The notes beneath the pieces are model-generated. The model had not been told where the DNA came from, did not search any database, and saw only the letters and a program-made list of their open reading frames with translations. From NCBI GenBank assembly GCA_021030905.1, contig JAGFMI010000001.1, forward strand, positions 3,205,230 through 3,269,229: 64,000 bases of DNA, read 5' to 3'. The position numbers and the translations under genes are program-made. This DNA is from Pyrenula massariospora (Eukaryota; Ascomycota; Eurotiomycetes; Pyrenulales; Pyrenulaceae). Positions 47,088-59,363 of this stretch are shown in pieces. Positions within the stretch are counted from its first letter, which is position 1. Each line of letters begins with the position of its first letter.

Positions 47088-48545
47088 TTCGAGTCAAGGC
47101 GATCCAACTTTCTGTAACTAGAAGTCCTTTGCGCCCTTTCCTCCAGAATCCAGAATTTTGCATCCAGCTCTTTACCAATCCATCCGGTTCTTAGGTAGCC
47201 GTTTAATGAACGGAGAAGGTGAACGCAGATTGGGGATTCGACGAGCCCAGGATTTCAGCTGTGCTTGAGCGCTTATTGAAAGTAATTGTAGGAGAATGCA
47301 CTCAAAGAGGGAGATCCTTCTAGTCTAGTAAAAGCTGAGACGTAGAAGTCGCAGCGTGTTTTTTTGTATTGGGAAGCCGAGGACACGAGTGGATGTGGGC
47401 ACCGCAGGAACTCGATCACATGAAATTTCGAGAGGTTCGATATTCAACAGAACAGACCGCGCAAAGCCGGTCGACCATAGAAGAATTATACAAGGCCAAC
47501 GTTCTGCTGTCAAGGTGCACGAACGCGCAGGTCCGAAGATTAGATACTGGGAGGCAGGGTTAAGGTGCAGATGTCGAGGAGGTGGAGTGGAGGGTGAGGG
47601 TGTCTGGGTGTGGAGCGGCAGAAACGCTAAAGCTTGAGCTGCCACTAAGCCGGACGAAGAACCACAAAAAGGTCCTTCTTGATTAGCAGAAAGCACCAGT
47701 CAAGTTTTCGCAAAAGCATCCCATGTCCAGACGCTGGACGACGGCGAATGGCTGCGTCTCCCAGCATCTGCCAATCGCTTCTGACGCTCTCCGGTTACGC
47801 ATACGTCCTCCTCCTCCCCGACCCCAGACGTACCCCTCCACGGCACCACTTTTCGCCCGAGGCTTGGTGGATCCGAAGTCAAAGCACCCTCGCAACCATG
47901 GCAAAACCCCAGATTCTGATGCTGCGATGGGCAAACTTTGCCGTTTGGTAGCATGCAGACAGATCGAAGCCTATCTTGAATCTCACACCGTTTCTGAGCC
48001 ACCGCCGGGCAAACAAATGAAGGCATCTACATAATCCACACATCCGCCAGAATGTTACACCAATTGGCCAGACATGACATCTGCTCCTATATCGGAGGGT
48101 CTGGGAATAGTCACGAAGCCCCTTGCACAAAAATCAAGCCACACCGTTGAACTACGAGCCAAGTCCGACGCAGGTCGAGACCCAGTATCAGCTCGAAGAC
48201 CCTTCACATCGACCGGTGCATTGATTCATTAGAGAAACTTTTGCTTCCCTTTTGGTGGCGTCTGGGGAACATTCGGCCCGTCGCCGAACAATTTCCTAAA
48301 ACAAAACTCCCTCGCAAGGTTTGACAGTCTGAGCCTCTGGCTACCTATCGAATGCCTTGCGAGGCAAGTTTTTGCGCGGCTCGTTAATTAACTGATGCTA
48401 TATGATGCAATGTACGTTCAAACATGGAAAAGTAGGGTGAGCGGTGAGGAGGAAAATGCCTTGGGTCTAAATTTAAATTTCTAAAGTGACGCATGCACAT
48501 GCAGTTGTCAGGTAGATGAAACAGCTAGCATGCCAACGTAAGCTA
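47088..48545. other. Intergenic; Mga2/Spt23-type upstream region
   Basis: This 1.46-kb stretch lies between the activator start and the end of the permease gene. Several overlapping 60-120 codon frames on both strands have no family features. A long leader is common for such regulators. I see no RNA gene or repeat. Confidence 0.5.
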
Positions 48546-50328
48546 TCAACAGAGCCCACGATAGATTTTGGCAAGCACTCCCATTGCACCGCTGTATTGC
48601 TTGATGTGGAGAGGTTCAAGATCAATCTGCCTCCTGCCAGAATCGACATCCATCTCATGGGCTCGGATAAACAGAGACCAATCACGAGTCCACAGTTTCC
48701 ACCCAACATAGCAGACCAGCACAATCAAAGCTGCGAGATACTGCTCAAAGAATTCCTCTGCATCTTTGTCCGGGAAGAGAGCCGTATAGAAGGTGGCGAT
48801 AAGGCAAAGAATGTTTAGTATCAGACCCACATAAGCTCCAGGCATGCCCAATGGAGACCTCCATGGGATCTCGTCGAGGCTTTTACCTTGGGCTTTCCAA
48901 CCAGCCCTCCATCGGATGTAGGCGGCATTGATACTCCCCCAGGCAAAGAAGTAGGCGAGGCCAGAAAGAGCGAGCAGCCATGTAAAGAATTTATCACCGA
49001 CGGTATCGGCCTCATTGATGAATGCTAAGAGACCAAAGCACAGCTGCAGAATGATGGCCGGCATCGGTCTACCTTTCTTGTCAATGTAGGTGAAAATAGG
49101 AGGTGCCATCCCTCGCTCGGCAAGAGCCTGTAGTGTTCGTGACGAAGCATATGTGCAGGAGTTGGCAACTGAGAGTACAGAAATGGTAATGACAACGTTG
49201 AAGATAGATGGTAGGGCCTTCACGCCCGCCATTTGGATTGCCAGGACAAAAGGTGAGGCTTTTGTGTTGGCACCACTCGATCCAAGGAGGCGCTTGTCAT
49301 CAGAGGGTAAGATTAATCCGACCATGAGCAGATTAAGCACATAGAAGAGTGAAATACGCCAAAAGACCTGGTGGTTGGTTAGATACTGAGTAGGTAGTGA
49401 AGACATAACGCAAGACATACCTGCTTAGAAGCTCTAGGAATAGTCTTTCGCGGATCGGCCGCTTCCGCTGCAGCAAGGCCGACAAGCTCAGTTCCACCAA
49501 AGGCGAAAGCAGCGGTGACGAACACGGAACAGAAACCTCTGAAGCCATTCCGGAAAGCGCCAGGGTTGTGCCAGTATCGGCCGCCAATGTAGCCACGGTC
49601 ATCTGACGAAACCCCGCCAGTGTCCACAATGATGCCGAAAAGGATGAAGCCCACGCAGGCCATAATCTTGATCAAGGAGAGGAAGAATTCGACTTCGCCA
49701 TAGCCACGAACACCGAAAATCTGTACCATGCATAAGGCGAAAAGGAATACTGTTATCCAGACCCCTATGTTTATGTCGTCTCGCCAGAATTTAATGGTCA
49801 ACCCGGCAGCGGTAATTTCGAAAGGCAGAACGGTAAGCCAACCGATGGCATAATTCCAGCCCATGGCAAAGCCCCAGGATCGGTCAAGGAAGCGAGCAGA
49901 GTACGTAAAGAAGGCACCATTGACAGGGTAAACAACAGCAAGCTCTCCCAGGGCTTGCACCGTGCAGAGAAGCATAATGCCGACGATTATAAAGCCAATC
50001 ACCAGACTGGCTGGGCCACCGTTTCTGAGGGCGGCGCCAGACCCGACGAAAAGACCAGCACCGATTGAGCCGCCTAGGATGTGTAAGCACTTTCAGGGTG
50101 TTGTGGATGAAGCTTTGCCAAAGACCTACCGATAGCGATCATTTGCATGTGACGACTCTTCAGCTTCCTTGCAAGCATTGGCTTTCCCTCCACTCCGCTA
50201 GCGTCCATCACATAGCCCTTCTCGGGGTCGCTACCAAGAGAATGGCGCTTGTCGCTCGAAAATCGTGGATTGACATACTCCATCTTGCCGGAGACAGGCT
50301 CCTCTGTTGTAACGGGTTTCTCAGCCAT
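48546..50328 (-). CDS. Amino-acid permease (YAT/GAP1 family)
   Basis: Minus-strand exons are 50328-50130, 50073-49421 and 49367-48546 (557 aa; introns 56 and 53 bp). This is a proton-coupled amino-acid importer of the plasma membrane. Splicing restores the diagnostic first helix ARKLKSRHMQMIAIGGSIGAG, followed by GLFVGSGAALRNGGPASL. Other family blocks: LGELAVVYPVNGAFFTYSARF, FGGTELVGLAAAEAADPRKTIP, SVLSVANSCTYASSRTLQALA and GLAYFFAWGSINAAYIRWR. Twelve TM spans are expected. The cytosolic N-terminus is ~65 residues with Ser/Lys sites of the kind used for ubiquitin control. It looks most like general or basic/proline-type permeases, but specificity is not readable. Confidence 0.93.
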
Positions 50329-52149
50329 GGCGGTGGTTTTGGTTGTGCGATGCGGCTTGAGTGGAGTAAAGTAGAGTCGTAGGTCAGAGCAGGCGACAAG
50401 GAAGTCTGACCCCGCTGGCTAGATACGCCTGAGGCAGTGATAAGGTAATGAAAAAGTAAAGACAACGCGATCTCACCCTCGACAGCCTAAAGACCTCGCG
50501 GCACGGTAGGGGGAGGGTGTAGTTCTTGTACCCGTCTCGAGGTGCTGATCGACCTGTAACTCGCTCCAGGGTAAGCCCATGCTGCGTGGAAAGCCCTCAC
50601 CTTCGATTCGGAACCGGCTAGGGACGGATTTCGAACATAGCAGGTTCGTCGGTTTCACTCCAATTGGTTGCAGAGATAAGAGCATGTCGGCTAGAACCAA
50701 AAGAAGCAATGTTCCAGAAGGGCGGCAGGGCAGACTCACTGGGATGCGGGTCTGGTCTGCCCCCGTGATAGGCTTTGCTGATTGACTCGTTCGTAGATCC
50801 CTGCGGCGACATGCGACGGTGGACGAAGCCACTGAGATGGTGGCCGGCGCGAGCGAGGCTACCACAGGCCAAGGCTAGGGAACCATGACACCCCGGACGG
50901 ACGTGCAACGTCTATCAGGCGGCAGGCCGTTCAGATCGAGTGCACAGGATTTGAAAAGGATTGCTTGGTTGTCTGGATATTGGTAAGAGCCGAGCCCTGG
51001 CAAAGTCTAGCGGGCTGACACGAAGAGACAAAGTAGGCTACAATCACGATGGAGGGGTGGGACGAAGTGGACTCCTTGCGTGCCAATGCCTTGCGTGGTC
51101 GTACGCTTTGCACGCCCTCCTCGGCCTAGCGTTGTTAAACATTTAGTGACTATTGATAAGAGCCGCCATCGATGACAGTCGAGAACTTTACTCGTGAAGC
51201 TGGGAGATGTGAAAAGACGCCTACTGTTCTGAGGCCTCGTCTTTTTCAACGCAGATGGTTCGTGGGATTTGGTCCGGCCGTTTCTTCCCACGGCGCCGCC
51301 GAAAGTAGCAGGAGGTTGTGATTGCTGACGTTTGCCTACCCGATAACTCTTTGGGAAAGAGAAATGCGATTGCGAGCCGGGTCGCCCTAGCGGTGCTAGA
51401 AAGCCACGAAAGACTGAAGCTTCAAGTCACGGTGGAATTTTCCTGACGCGATGAAAGACGAACTTGATCCAGTGGCGAACTCGCACAGGCTGACGACCAA
51501 GAAGACTTCTTACTTCGTTCCTTTTTCCACGGATGGCGCAGCGTCTGATTTTATTTGACTTCTGCCAGTTGAACTTTTGAGTAGTAAAATCTAGCATCTA
51601 CTAGTGCTTCCTTCAACCAAGGATGTCGTTCTTGTCCTACCCTTAGAGCGGGCAGGACGTTGCTCTGGGCAACTATGCCTGGACGGCCCCCACACAAGCA
51701 AGAAGGAGGTTCCTTAAGGACAGAGGAACGAGCAAACGCGATAATACCGATGATTACTTGATATTGGACACGGTTTTGCAAGGTCGTCCTGAGCGACACC
51801 CGGGCAACAAAATCGCATCCTGCTCCGGTAGGGCTGTAAACAGGTATAAATCGAACTTCCTTAATGACCCTTCCTGGCCTATGTCGTTAGCCCTCTCCTC
51901 GTCCAACCCAAATGACATCTCACTCCCGCAAGTAACGCCTGAGAAGAATCCTTAATTGGACATATCTTCAAAACTTGTGATTGCGCGGAACATCTCTAAA
52001 TCTGCCGTACGGAGTCCTTGACTGGGAACTCCCGAATACGCATATTCAGCTCTCACCGATCAACGAGGAGTCTTTTGCTGGAGCTTTCTCGATAATCACG
52101 CCGGCAATCCCTCATCTATAGCATTGATCCAAGAGTATCGTTGCCAGCG
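50329..52149. other. Intergenic, divergent promoters of permease and GNAT-like genes
   Basis: This 1.8-kb stretch holds the upstream regions of both flanking genes. Several short frames were inspected and none has domain features. Such long shared upstream regions are usual for nutrient-regulated permeases. No repeat or RNA gene was seen. Confidence 0.5.
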
Positions 52150-52677
52150 ATGGACTTTGCTAGATCCCTGACCTACTCTGCCCTCAGCTCTCTTTCCCCC
52201 TCTACATCTGAATCTATCACCCGCCAAATTTACCAGATCCAGGCTCAATGCCCTTCCGCACCGTCCATCGCTACCTCCGGTCAAATCGTCATCTGCGCAA
52301 TTGACTCTACGTCCTCAGACCTCATTGGCTACATGGTCTACTGCCTTGTATCCCATCCGAAGAAAGGAAAACCCAAGAAGCAGACCCGCTTCATCGACCT
52401 GCGATGGATCTACGTCCTGCCAGCATTCCGCAACCAGAAAGTGGGCCGTATCCTCCTCAGCAGATTACATCCTGCCGCTGAAGCAGAGAAGTGCGAGGTG
52501 GTGAAGACGTGGTTTCCCGAGGAGATGGAGGACGAGGAGCAAGAGGTAGAAGGGAATCGCGGGAAAGCGAGGAAGTGGATGATAAGACATGGGCATGACG
52601 GGATGGTGGTGGACACGGAACACTACGGGTTTGGCGAAGGGGAGATGGTGTTTCATGCGGTAGGCATGTACGAATAA
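52150..52677 (+). CDS. GNAT-like acetyltransferase family protein
   Basis: The open frame enters at 52141, but the first ATG is 52150 (175 aa, MDFARSLTYSALS). The central part resembles the acetyl-CoA binding core of GNAT enzymes: a beta strand LIGYMVYCLVS, then FIDLRWIYVLPAFRNQKVG followed by RILLSRLHPAAEAEKC, where RNQKVG corresponds to the Q/RxxGxG/A loop. The end differs from typical GNATs, with an acidic stretch (EEMEDEEQEVEG) and a final strand-like MVFHAVGMYE. Substrate (protein, amine or small molecule) is unknown. It has no introns. Confidence 0.65.
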   Translation: MDFARSLTYSALSSLSPSTSESITRQIYQIQAQCPSAPSIATSGQIVICAIDSTSSDLIGYMVYCLVSHPKKGKPKKQTRFIDLRWIYVLPAFRNQKVGRILLSRLHPAAEAEKCEVVKTWFPEEMEDEEQEVEGNRGKARKWMIRHGHDGMVVDTEHYGFGEGEMVFHAVGMYE

Positions 52678-53274
52678 ACGAGGCCGACAATGAGGAACCC
52701 GTCCGTGACGGATTGCAAAGTGAAGCAAGGAAAGCCTAATGGGTATGTGCGGCCACGATGAGAAGTCGCTTTTGTTTTATGTGCCAGGAGCCTGTTACGC
52801 GCCAACAAAGCCTTCCGAGCTGGACATTGTGTGTGAATTAGGTAGATAATTAAATCATAGACCAGAGCTTCTCTTGAGCTTTATAGAGACTTTTTATTAC
52901 CAATACTAACGGCTTCACGTTGTAGTCCATTTAAGGTTGATCATCTCACGCCCTTGGTTGACATCGACCTCCAAGTCCCCTGACGATCCTTCTATCGCCG
53001 CGACTTGCCCGATTTTACACGTCTAAATAATTCTGACCAATCTGGTGGATAGGCTTTTCTTTAATCGGCTAAGTGAAGTAGTGATTGGTTTTCGTATTGA
53101 ACTTCCTGAAATAGGTATATCATTGGCTGCTGGTCGAAGGCGCAAATCTGCAACCACAGTGCAAGTAGACGGATCTTCTTCTGACTTACGATCAAATAAT
53201 GATCGTAAACAGAAAAGTCGGTTCGTCCCCGGCCAAGCCTCTGAGGATACCGTACGAAGCCGGTCCTAAATACC
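52678..53274. other. Intergenic between convergent genes
   Basis: This stretch holds the 3' flanks of the GNAT-like and RNase H1 genes and is AT-rich around 52840-52900. I see no gene in it. Confidence 0.6.
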
Positions 53275-54644
53275 TCAGGAGCCAAGCGTGTACCCGAAGC
53301 CAACATCTTCAATCGTATCTCCTGTTCTATGATTGACACCATTTTCGCCCTTGATCGCATTTTCCTCGCCACCATTCTCCTCCTTCAACAGATTGTTTCT
53401 AGCTCCACTGACAGCCAAATGGTCCGCCGCAACGTTCCCTGGATCATCGTTGTGCCCTCTCACCCATTGAAGCACTGTCTTCTTCCCCGCCCAATCTCGT
53501 GTTTCAATCAGGTCCCTAACCTCCTGCACGAGTTCCTTGTTCTCTACAGGCTTCTTAGCTGCGGTCAGCCACCCATTTTTCTCCCACGAGCGGTACCAAT
53601 TAGTGACACAGTCAATGGCGTATTTGCTGTCCGTAAAGATGGTGACGTCGCGGTGTCGCGGTGCAATCTCGAGGGCTCGAAGGATAGCGGTCAGTTCGGC
53701 GCGTTGGTTAGTTTGACGAGTGCCTTTCAAGGCTTCTGAGACATTGCTACGAATACTTTAGGCTCCGGACGCAAAATTTGGTAGATTTAACTTACTGTGG
53801 GTCACCGGGGCCAAAGTAGACACCGACACCCGCTCTTGAGCCTTTCTTTCCGTTTGACAGGCTTGATCCGTCCGTATAAATATTGAGCATGCCCCCTGGT
53901 GGTTTTGCAGGAACCACCTTCTTCCTGTTCTTCTCTAGCTCAGACTTGTATCTTAGATTTTGCTCTTCATCGAGTATGATGTTCGGATCAAAGCCGTCCA
54001 CAGCATCTTCAGGCAAGTATCCATCGCCAGGGTCATAGAGATTTCCGTCTTGATCTGTAGGGGGTTCTGTAGCCACTTTCGGCGCAGAGATTCTCTGGCG
54101 CTTCGCCGCATGCTCAGCCGTAGCATTTGTGCCGTTTGCATTTCCAAGCCGATTGAGGTCAATGAAACGTTCAGCCTCTGTTCTGGTTGTGAACTTCTTG
54201 TATCTTGGACCCTTCCATCCCACTATTTGTGCTTGTGTAGAGGGCCAGTCTTCGTACACACCAGGATTACGGCCTATGGCGACCCCGTAGTATGCTTTTG
54301 GTTTCCCAGAAGAAGATTCATCCTTTGTAACGATCTCCCCCTTCACGAATGCCTGCGCTTGTGCGAGCGAGGGAAACGATTGGACTGATCATGTCAAGGC
54401 TAGCGTAGCTATGCGGAGAAATTTACTTACACATAGCATTCTTATGTCCCTTCACTTGAGCTAGACATTCTTCCCATGTGCTATATACGCCGGGCTTTCT
54501 TCCTCGTTGGACGCCGTAGAATTTCATTGAAGCTGGGCGCTTGCGTTTCAACCCAGTCGGTGATGTGGAAGATGTTGGAGACTGCGGAGAAGCTGCGGAG
54601 GATTCAGTTTGCTTGGGAAGCTTCGTCTTCACAGAGGTAGCCAT
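53275..54644 (-). CDS. RNH1: Ribonuclease H1 with two hybrid-binding domains
   Basis: Minus-strand exons are 54644-54431, 54384-53796 and 53746-53275 (424 aa; introns 46 and 49 bp). It cleaves RNA in RNA-DNA hybrids (R-loops, primers). Two N-terminal hybrid-binding domains are seen: KFYGVQRGRKPGVYSTW (from ~41) and AYYGVAIGRNPGVYEDW (from ~104) with YKKFTTRTEAERFID. A basic/acidic linker follows. The RNase H fold holds all four metal-binding acids: Asp in NIYTDGSS, Glu in NQRAELTAI, Asp in FTDSKYAID and the last Asp in GNVAADHLA. The joint DPH|NVSEALKGTRQTNQRAE requires the 49-bp intron. After the fold there is a ~35-residue polar tail. A Lys/Arg patch (GLKRKRP) could direct it to the nucleus. 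Confidence 0.94.
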
Positions 54645-55460
54645 GGCTAACACGGCATCGAGTATGATTCTAAAGCCTCCGAAACAACGGCTGGTTCGCA
54701 GTGGGGTAGGGAAAATGAGTTGCGAAGGTTCCCTAGATTTGCTGAGATGCTATCAGTGCTGATCAAAGGAGGGTGTATCAATTGAATGAAAAACACAAAC
54801 ACCCGAGGTACCAGAGCATATCATCTTTCGGAGCTCAGAGGGACATACCGGACGATCAAACACCAGAAAAGACGAGAAGCCACTTCGAATGCCAGTAGCC
54901 ACAGTACTTAGAGAATCGTGACAAAACTCTCAATATGACCTTTTAGGGCGATGTAGCTGTGGGTGGCGGATCACCAATTTTCCGAAAATCTGCAAGCCGT
55001 CATCGTCTCACAGAAGTGAAGGGTGGAATGATCGGTTGCTAGAGCACACGCTTGAAGAGGGAGGGATGGGGCCGGAGAAGGTCGATAATTGAGGTTGGGC
55101 GGCGCGCTTCGGCATGAGGAGAAGGGGGGGGAGGGGGGTCAAGGAGGGGTGAAGCAGGTCCGCCGCATCTGGGAGGGAGTGGGCGGGTCCCTTCAACCCT
55201 TGCCATTATTCATCCGGACAAGCGGTCTGCTGTGCACAGTGTTTGTTATAATGAGATCTAAAGATTCGGTACTGAGTATGGTCCGATGACGTTTGAAAAC
55301 CTACGCCATCCCCATCAAGGTAATTAAACTTTAAGTACAGTATTGCCAGCTCCAACCCTCGCCGGAATGGAGAAGAGATCGCGACGCCATTTGATACTTG
55401 AGCGCCGAAAAATTAACATGCGTTGGGAACAAGGACATGGACGTAGTAAAGAGAGCATTC
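54645..55460. other. Intergenic; RNase H1 upstream region
   Basis: This stretch is the promoter of RNase H1 and the 3' flank of the antiporter. A G-rich run lies at 55120-55190. I see no gene in it. Confidence 0.6.
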
Positions 55461-57223
55461 TTAGGCTGGTGTCTGGCTGGCCAGTGGGTTAGCTCCTCTT
55501 GAAGAGTCTTCCAACGACCGGTCGCGCTGGCCCTCTGGTAAATCTCCACCAGTTTCTGAAGCGCGGCTTGTCGGCTCAACAGGACTTTGAGGAGTAGAAC
55601 TGCCTTGATCTGGAAAATTGATTCGACGTCGTGGCTCGTCTGTTGTTGACAGACTCGCTGTCGGGGGCTGGATGGTAGATCCTCCAATCCGAAAGACTGT
55701 TCCTGGAGGATCTCTATTTTCTTGACGCCGTCGTATGGAGCCAGGTCCGCGGAAACGCGTGAGTCCAGTTGCTTGAGGAACGAAGAACGGTCGAGGTTGC
55801 TCGGATTCAGAACTCTGACTGAAAGCTGAAGAGACTGTCCGCGGCAAGTGATACCCGACTTTCCCCAAGGGAACTGATAGACCATGAACGACCATACTGC
55901 AAACAGCTAGAAACCATACTACCACCAACATTGTGTCCTGAAGCTTTTTTGCATCTTCCCTTTCAGCCCCATGATACACGATTTGTTGAAGAAAGTCGAT
56001 ACTGATGTAAAGATAAAATATAGCGGAAACTCCGATGGGACCGAAGAAACCAACAAAGGCCGCTTGCTGAAATTGCTCAATCTGTGGAATTAATTTGTGG
56101 ACTGCCAATATGAATGGAATGCGCCTCAACAATAGGATCAAAAAACCTAACGGAATTAATCTATAGATGGGGATCACATTGTTTTCTCGAAATGAAGCCC
56201 ACGGACAGACTGCGCCATACCACATAAATATGGCAAGGTTTAGGAGCATATCGATCGTCGGCTGTAGTGAATCATCGAGAGTCTCTAATCTGAACCAGTC
56301 GTCCCACGTAAAGGCGTTGCCGGCAATGAAGCAGGCCAAAACATCGTCAGAACCGATCATGCCGACTGTGCCAACAATAAACAGGGCGAGTGTGATGGCG
56401 AACACCAAGAAACTCTCGCGATCGACCCACTTTCTCTCCTCTGCAAAGTGAAGGAGTTCTTTTGCAATCCAACCCACTGTGATGCCATAGACAACGCTCA
56501 GGACGATAGTATAGGCTAGCGTTTCTGCGAACCAATTTCCCATCGCCTTGGAAGCGCCGCCCGATTGTCCGAGCCCTCCATCCTCAACATATTTCAGAAG
56601 ATAGAGAGCAAGAAAGAGAAACGGGTAGCCGAGTCCGTCGTTCGCGCCAGATTCGGCGATGATGATCCTCTGTAAAGGCTTGGGCACATTTTTATCCGCA
56701 AACTTGCCTTTCACAATGCTGTTCGAGAGAACAGGATCCGTAGGCGTCACACAAGCACCGCAAGCCAGTGCGTGAAAAAATGGAAGGTTGGGCACAAGGC
56801 CCCAAATGAGCAGGCTGCTTGAGATCCACATGGCGACCATGCCCGGCCCAAGGAGCCATGTCAGCGGTTTCGCTTGCTTCCACAAGTACCTACTAGGTAA
56901 TTGCACTCCAGCGAGGACCAGCTGGACCCCAAGGACAAGACGTGAGAAGTAAAGCGTGATGTACATGAGATTTTCCTCGCTGTTCCCTGCATACTCGAGT
57001 GGTTTGATGAAATTGGTGGCATGGGGAGAAAACAAAACTCCCGCCAGTAAAGATATCACTGTCTGGATCAGCGAGTCTCGGCTGTCCGAGGATTGGTAAA
57101 CGGACATGCCTCTGATAAATAATACTTTTCTTTGAATAGGTAGGAGACCAGCCCGAATAGAGTAATGAATCCCCCGAGCGTGGCGCAGACGACATTGAAA
57201 TTGGACACCAGCAATGTGGGCAT
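55461..57223 (-). CDS. Plasma-membrane Na+/H+ antiporter (CPA1, fungal Nha1/Sod2 type)
   Basis: Minus-strand exons are 57223-57106 and 57058-55461 (571 aa). The 47-bp intron 57059-57105 (GCAT|GTCCGT..ACAG|TG) restores KEKYYLSEALISLLAGVLFSP; its donor GTCCGT is weak. The protein exports Na+, Li+ or K+ in exchange for protons. About twelve TM spans are visible, starting with SNFNVVCATLGGFITLFGLV. The family's central blocks are ACVTPTDPVLSNSIVKGKFA and ESGANDGLGYPFLFLAL; the Asn-Asp pair in GANDG is the ion-binding site of electroneutral or electrogenic CPA transporters. A ~130-residue cytosolic tail (Arg/Pro/Ser-rich) is much shorter than in budding yeast Nha1 and closer to fission-yeast Sod2. 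Start 57223 (MPTLLVSNFN) is chosen over the in-frame Met at 57277 by family fit. Confidence 0.92.
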
Positions 57224-57881
57224 GGTGACAGATCGATAATCTGGTAGATTAGTAGGGGAACAATGCTCTGAGAGCAAAGATCTGTAAGGAAAATGCCCAA
57301 CGACTCGGAAAGATTAGAGCCAACTGGCAGCAAGTGTTATTGCATGATTGCCATGGAGAAGGCGGGCTCTAGGCTCAGAGGCATTGACGAGATGAAAAGC
57401 CGCAGACGGCAGAGCTACACGTGGAAGCAACCTGTCGTTGGAAGCAGAAAAGACTGGTCGGGGATCTGGCACGCCCGATGATAGAACAATGCTCATGGTA
57501 ACGATAGAAAGTTTGAACCGTGCGCTGCGATTGGGGTAGAAGATAGCTTAGAGCTGCTGTGTAACACCAGAGACTTTCTAGACCTAACAAAATCTGTTCT
57601 AGCCTCTTTCCCGAGATGTATGCAAACTTTCTTCTCGCCCAGCATTGACTATACAGAACTCAAGTTGTAGAAGATGCTGGCTCTCCATCGTTCACTATTC
57701 TTAAAGATTAACCAGTCTTAAATACGCAATAGGCCATTTCCTACAGCAGCGAGCGTCGTAGTGTCAAGGATAGGAAAATGGTTTCTTTCTATAGAATGAA
57801 GATTAATTTTACCGGCATTAGGGAACCGTTTGCAGAGGCTCAACTACTTTGACACAAGCAGGATATTATGCCATTGTCCGG
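57224..57881. other. Intergenic; antiporter upstream region
   Basis: This stretch lies between the antiporter start and the end of the mannosyltransferase gene. I see no gene, RNA or repeat in it. Confidence 0.6.
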
Positions 57882-59363
57882 CTAAAACGCCCCTTCGCGA
57901 CCAAAAACCGATTTGGTATACATTTTGCACTGGGAGCAGCGGCGCTTGTACTCCCTTTTCAAACGTTGCTCTTCAGGCCCTGTTGTACATGTCACGATGC
58001 AAAATTCCTGCCAAACCCTTCGTTCGAGGTCTATCCCGAACTGTTTCCTATTCTTTGCAGCCGAGCCCCACATTCTTTGCCATCTCCCGGAGACATCGCG
58101 ACACGGAGTGTCGTCATTGAAAATCGCGTGTGGATCGAGCTTGGGGTTGTGTTGATGGACAAAGAGCGGTTCAGGGCGCAGTTTCCTTGAGCCTTGCTGC
58201 CGTAACTGGTCGGCAACAGGGTTATGCTGGGCCATTGCGACCCCACGAAATGTAAGATCTCTTAGATGGCCTATTTCTTTGACTGGCTCGTGGACTTGAT
58301 ATAGTGGTACACCTAACGCGGTAGCTGCTGCCGCGTACGTCTCCTTGTCGCCTTGACCGGGTCCATCCTGGCCAAGAAGCGGCCAGTAGTGAGAAGGACC
58401 GTAAAAATTGTAGTAAGATGCGAGCAACAGTGTTGCGGCATGCCGTTTCTTTGACACAAGGAATTGCCCTGATTCAGTACTAGCCCGGGTAGCTGGTGAA
58501 ATTTGTGCCTGGGATGAGATTTCGAAGAAGAGTGGTGATGCGGTTATCGTCCAATAATCAGGCCAAGTGACTAGACCGTAAGAGAGATAAGGTTCGGTTG
58601 AAAAGAGATAACTCGGGTCACGGATGGCTAGGTTGTCCGCGTCTAAGAAGAGGACGTCTTCAAAAGTCGAGAAAAGGACGGCAAAAATCTTCAGTTGGAA
58701 GGAACTGACTTTGGCTATGCTTAGATCGTGAACCGTAACGTCAGAGAAGATGAAGCATTCGGCGCCGAGCGACGGCAAATGATCATGACAGATTGTGCTC
58801 GAGAAGTCCTCGCTCGATTCGACAAATACCTGGACATCCAAAGCGCACCCAGTTCTGCGCATTATACGCAAGGATGTCAACAGAATCGGGAGGTACCTTC
58901 CGCTCGCCGTAGTAACGATGCCGTGCGTCCTATCACTGTACGCCAATGCTGGAGAACTCTTGCTTGTGACATTGACCACGAAGTTTGCGTGAGCATTTCT
59001 CATCTTTGTCTTCTCCGTATCAGCCATCGCAATAAGGTCAGGTAGTTGGGTCGCCGCCTGTCGTGTGAAAGAAGTGTGGTTGGCCGGCGAGGAAGGTGAC
59101 AATCTCGAAACGCGTGGCTCATTGTTCTTGAAAAGTTGATACAATTGCTGCCACAAGAATGCATTTGACGGAGGAGCTTGAGGGGCAGTACTGTTGGATA
59201 GAGATGGCGTAGGCCGGAACGTAAGGACCTTTGTCTTCGACAACGGTCTCTTTGCGAGCGAATTGCATACATGGATGGAGGTGAAGACGACAAAAACGGC
59301 GAGGGTGAAGGCGGTGACCTTGAAGACCAGACCGAATCTTGCATGGATTTTGCGCGACTTCAT
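57882..59363 (-). CDS. Golgi alpha-1,2-mannosyltransferase, MNN2/MNN5 family
   Basis: This is a single 493-codon frame. It has type II topology: a short basic cytosolic N-terminus (MKSRKIHARFG), a signal-anchor at about 11-34 (LVFKVTAFTLAVFVVFTSI) and a lumenal stem followed by the catalytic domain. Family blocks: SGRYLPILLTSLRIMRRTG, then LDVQVFVE, the DxD metal/nucleotide-sugar motif in LFLDADN (240-244), WPDYWTITASPLFFEIS, ESGQFLVSKKRH, LGQDGPGQGDKETYAAAA and FVHQHNPKLDP. In yeast these enzymes add the first branching alpha-1,2-mannose to outer-chain N-glycans, with GDP-mannose as donor. In moulds, related enzymes act on galactomannan or O-glycans, so the acceptor is uncertain. The C-terminal end is Cys/Lys-rich. 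Confidence 0.92.
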   Translation of the reverse strand: MKSRKIHARFGLVFKVTAFTLAVFVVFTSIHVCNSLAKRPLSKTKVLTFRPTPSLSNSTAPQAPPSNAFLWQQLYQLFKNNEPRVSRLSPSSPANHTSFTRQAATQLPDLIAMADTEKTKMRNAHANFVVNVTSKSSPALAYSDRTHGIVTTASGRYLPILLTSLRIMRRTGCALDVQVFVESSEDFSSTICHDHLPSLGAECFIFSDVTVHDLSIAKVSSFQLKIFAVLFSTFEDVLFLDADNLAIRDPSYLFSTEPYLSYGLVTWPDYWTITASPLFFEISSQAQISPATRASTESGQFLVSKKRHAATLLLASYYNFYGPSHYWPLLGQDGPGQGDKETYAAAATALGVPLYQVHEPVKEIGHLRDLTFRGVAMAQHNPVADQLRQQGSRKLRPEPLFVHQHNPKLDPHAIFNDDTPCRDVSGRWQRMWGSAAKNRKQFGIDLERRVWQEFCIVTCTTGPEEQRLKREYKRRCSQCKMYTKSVFGREGAF

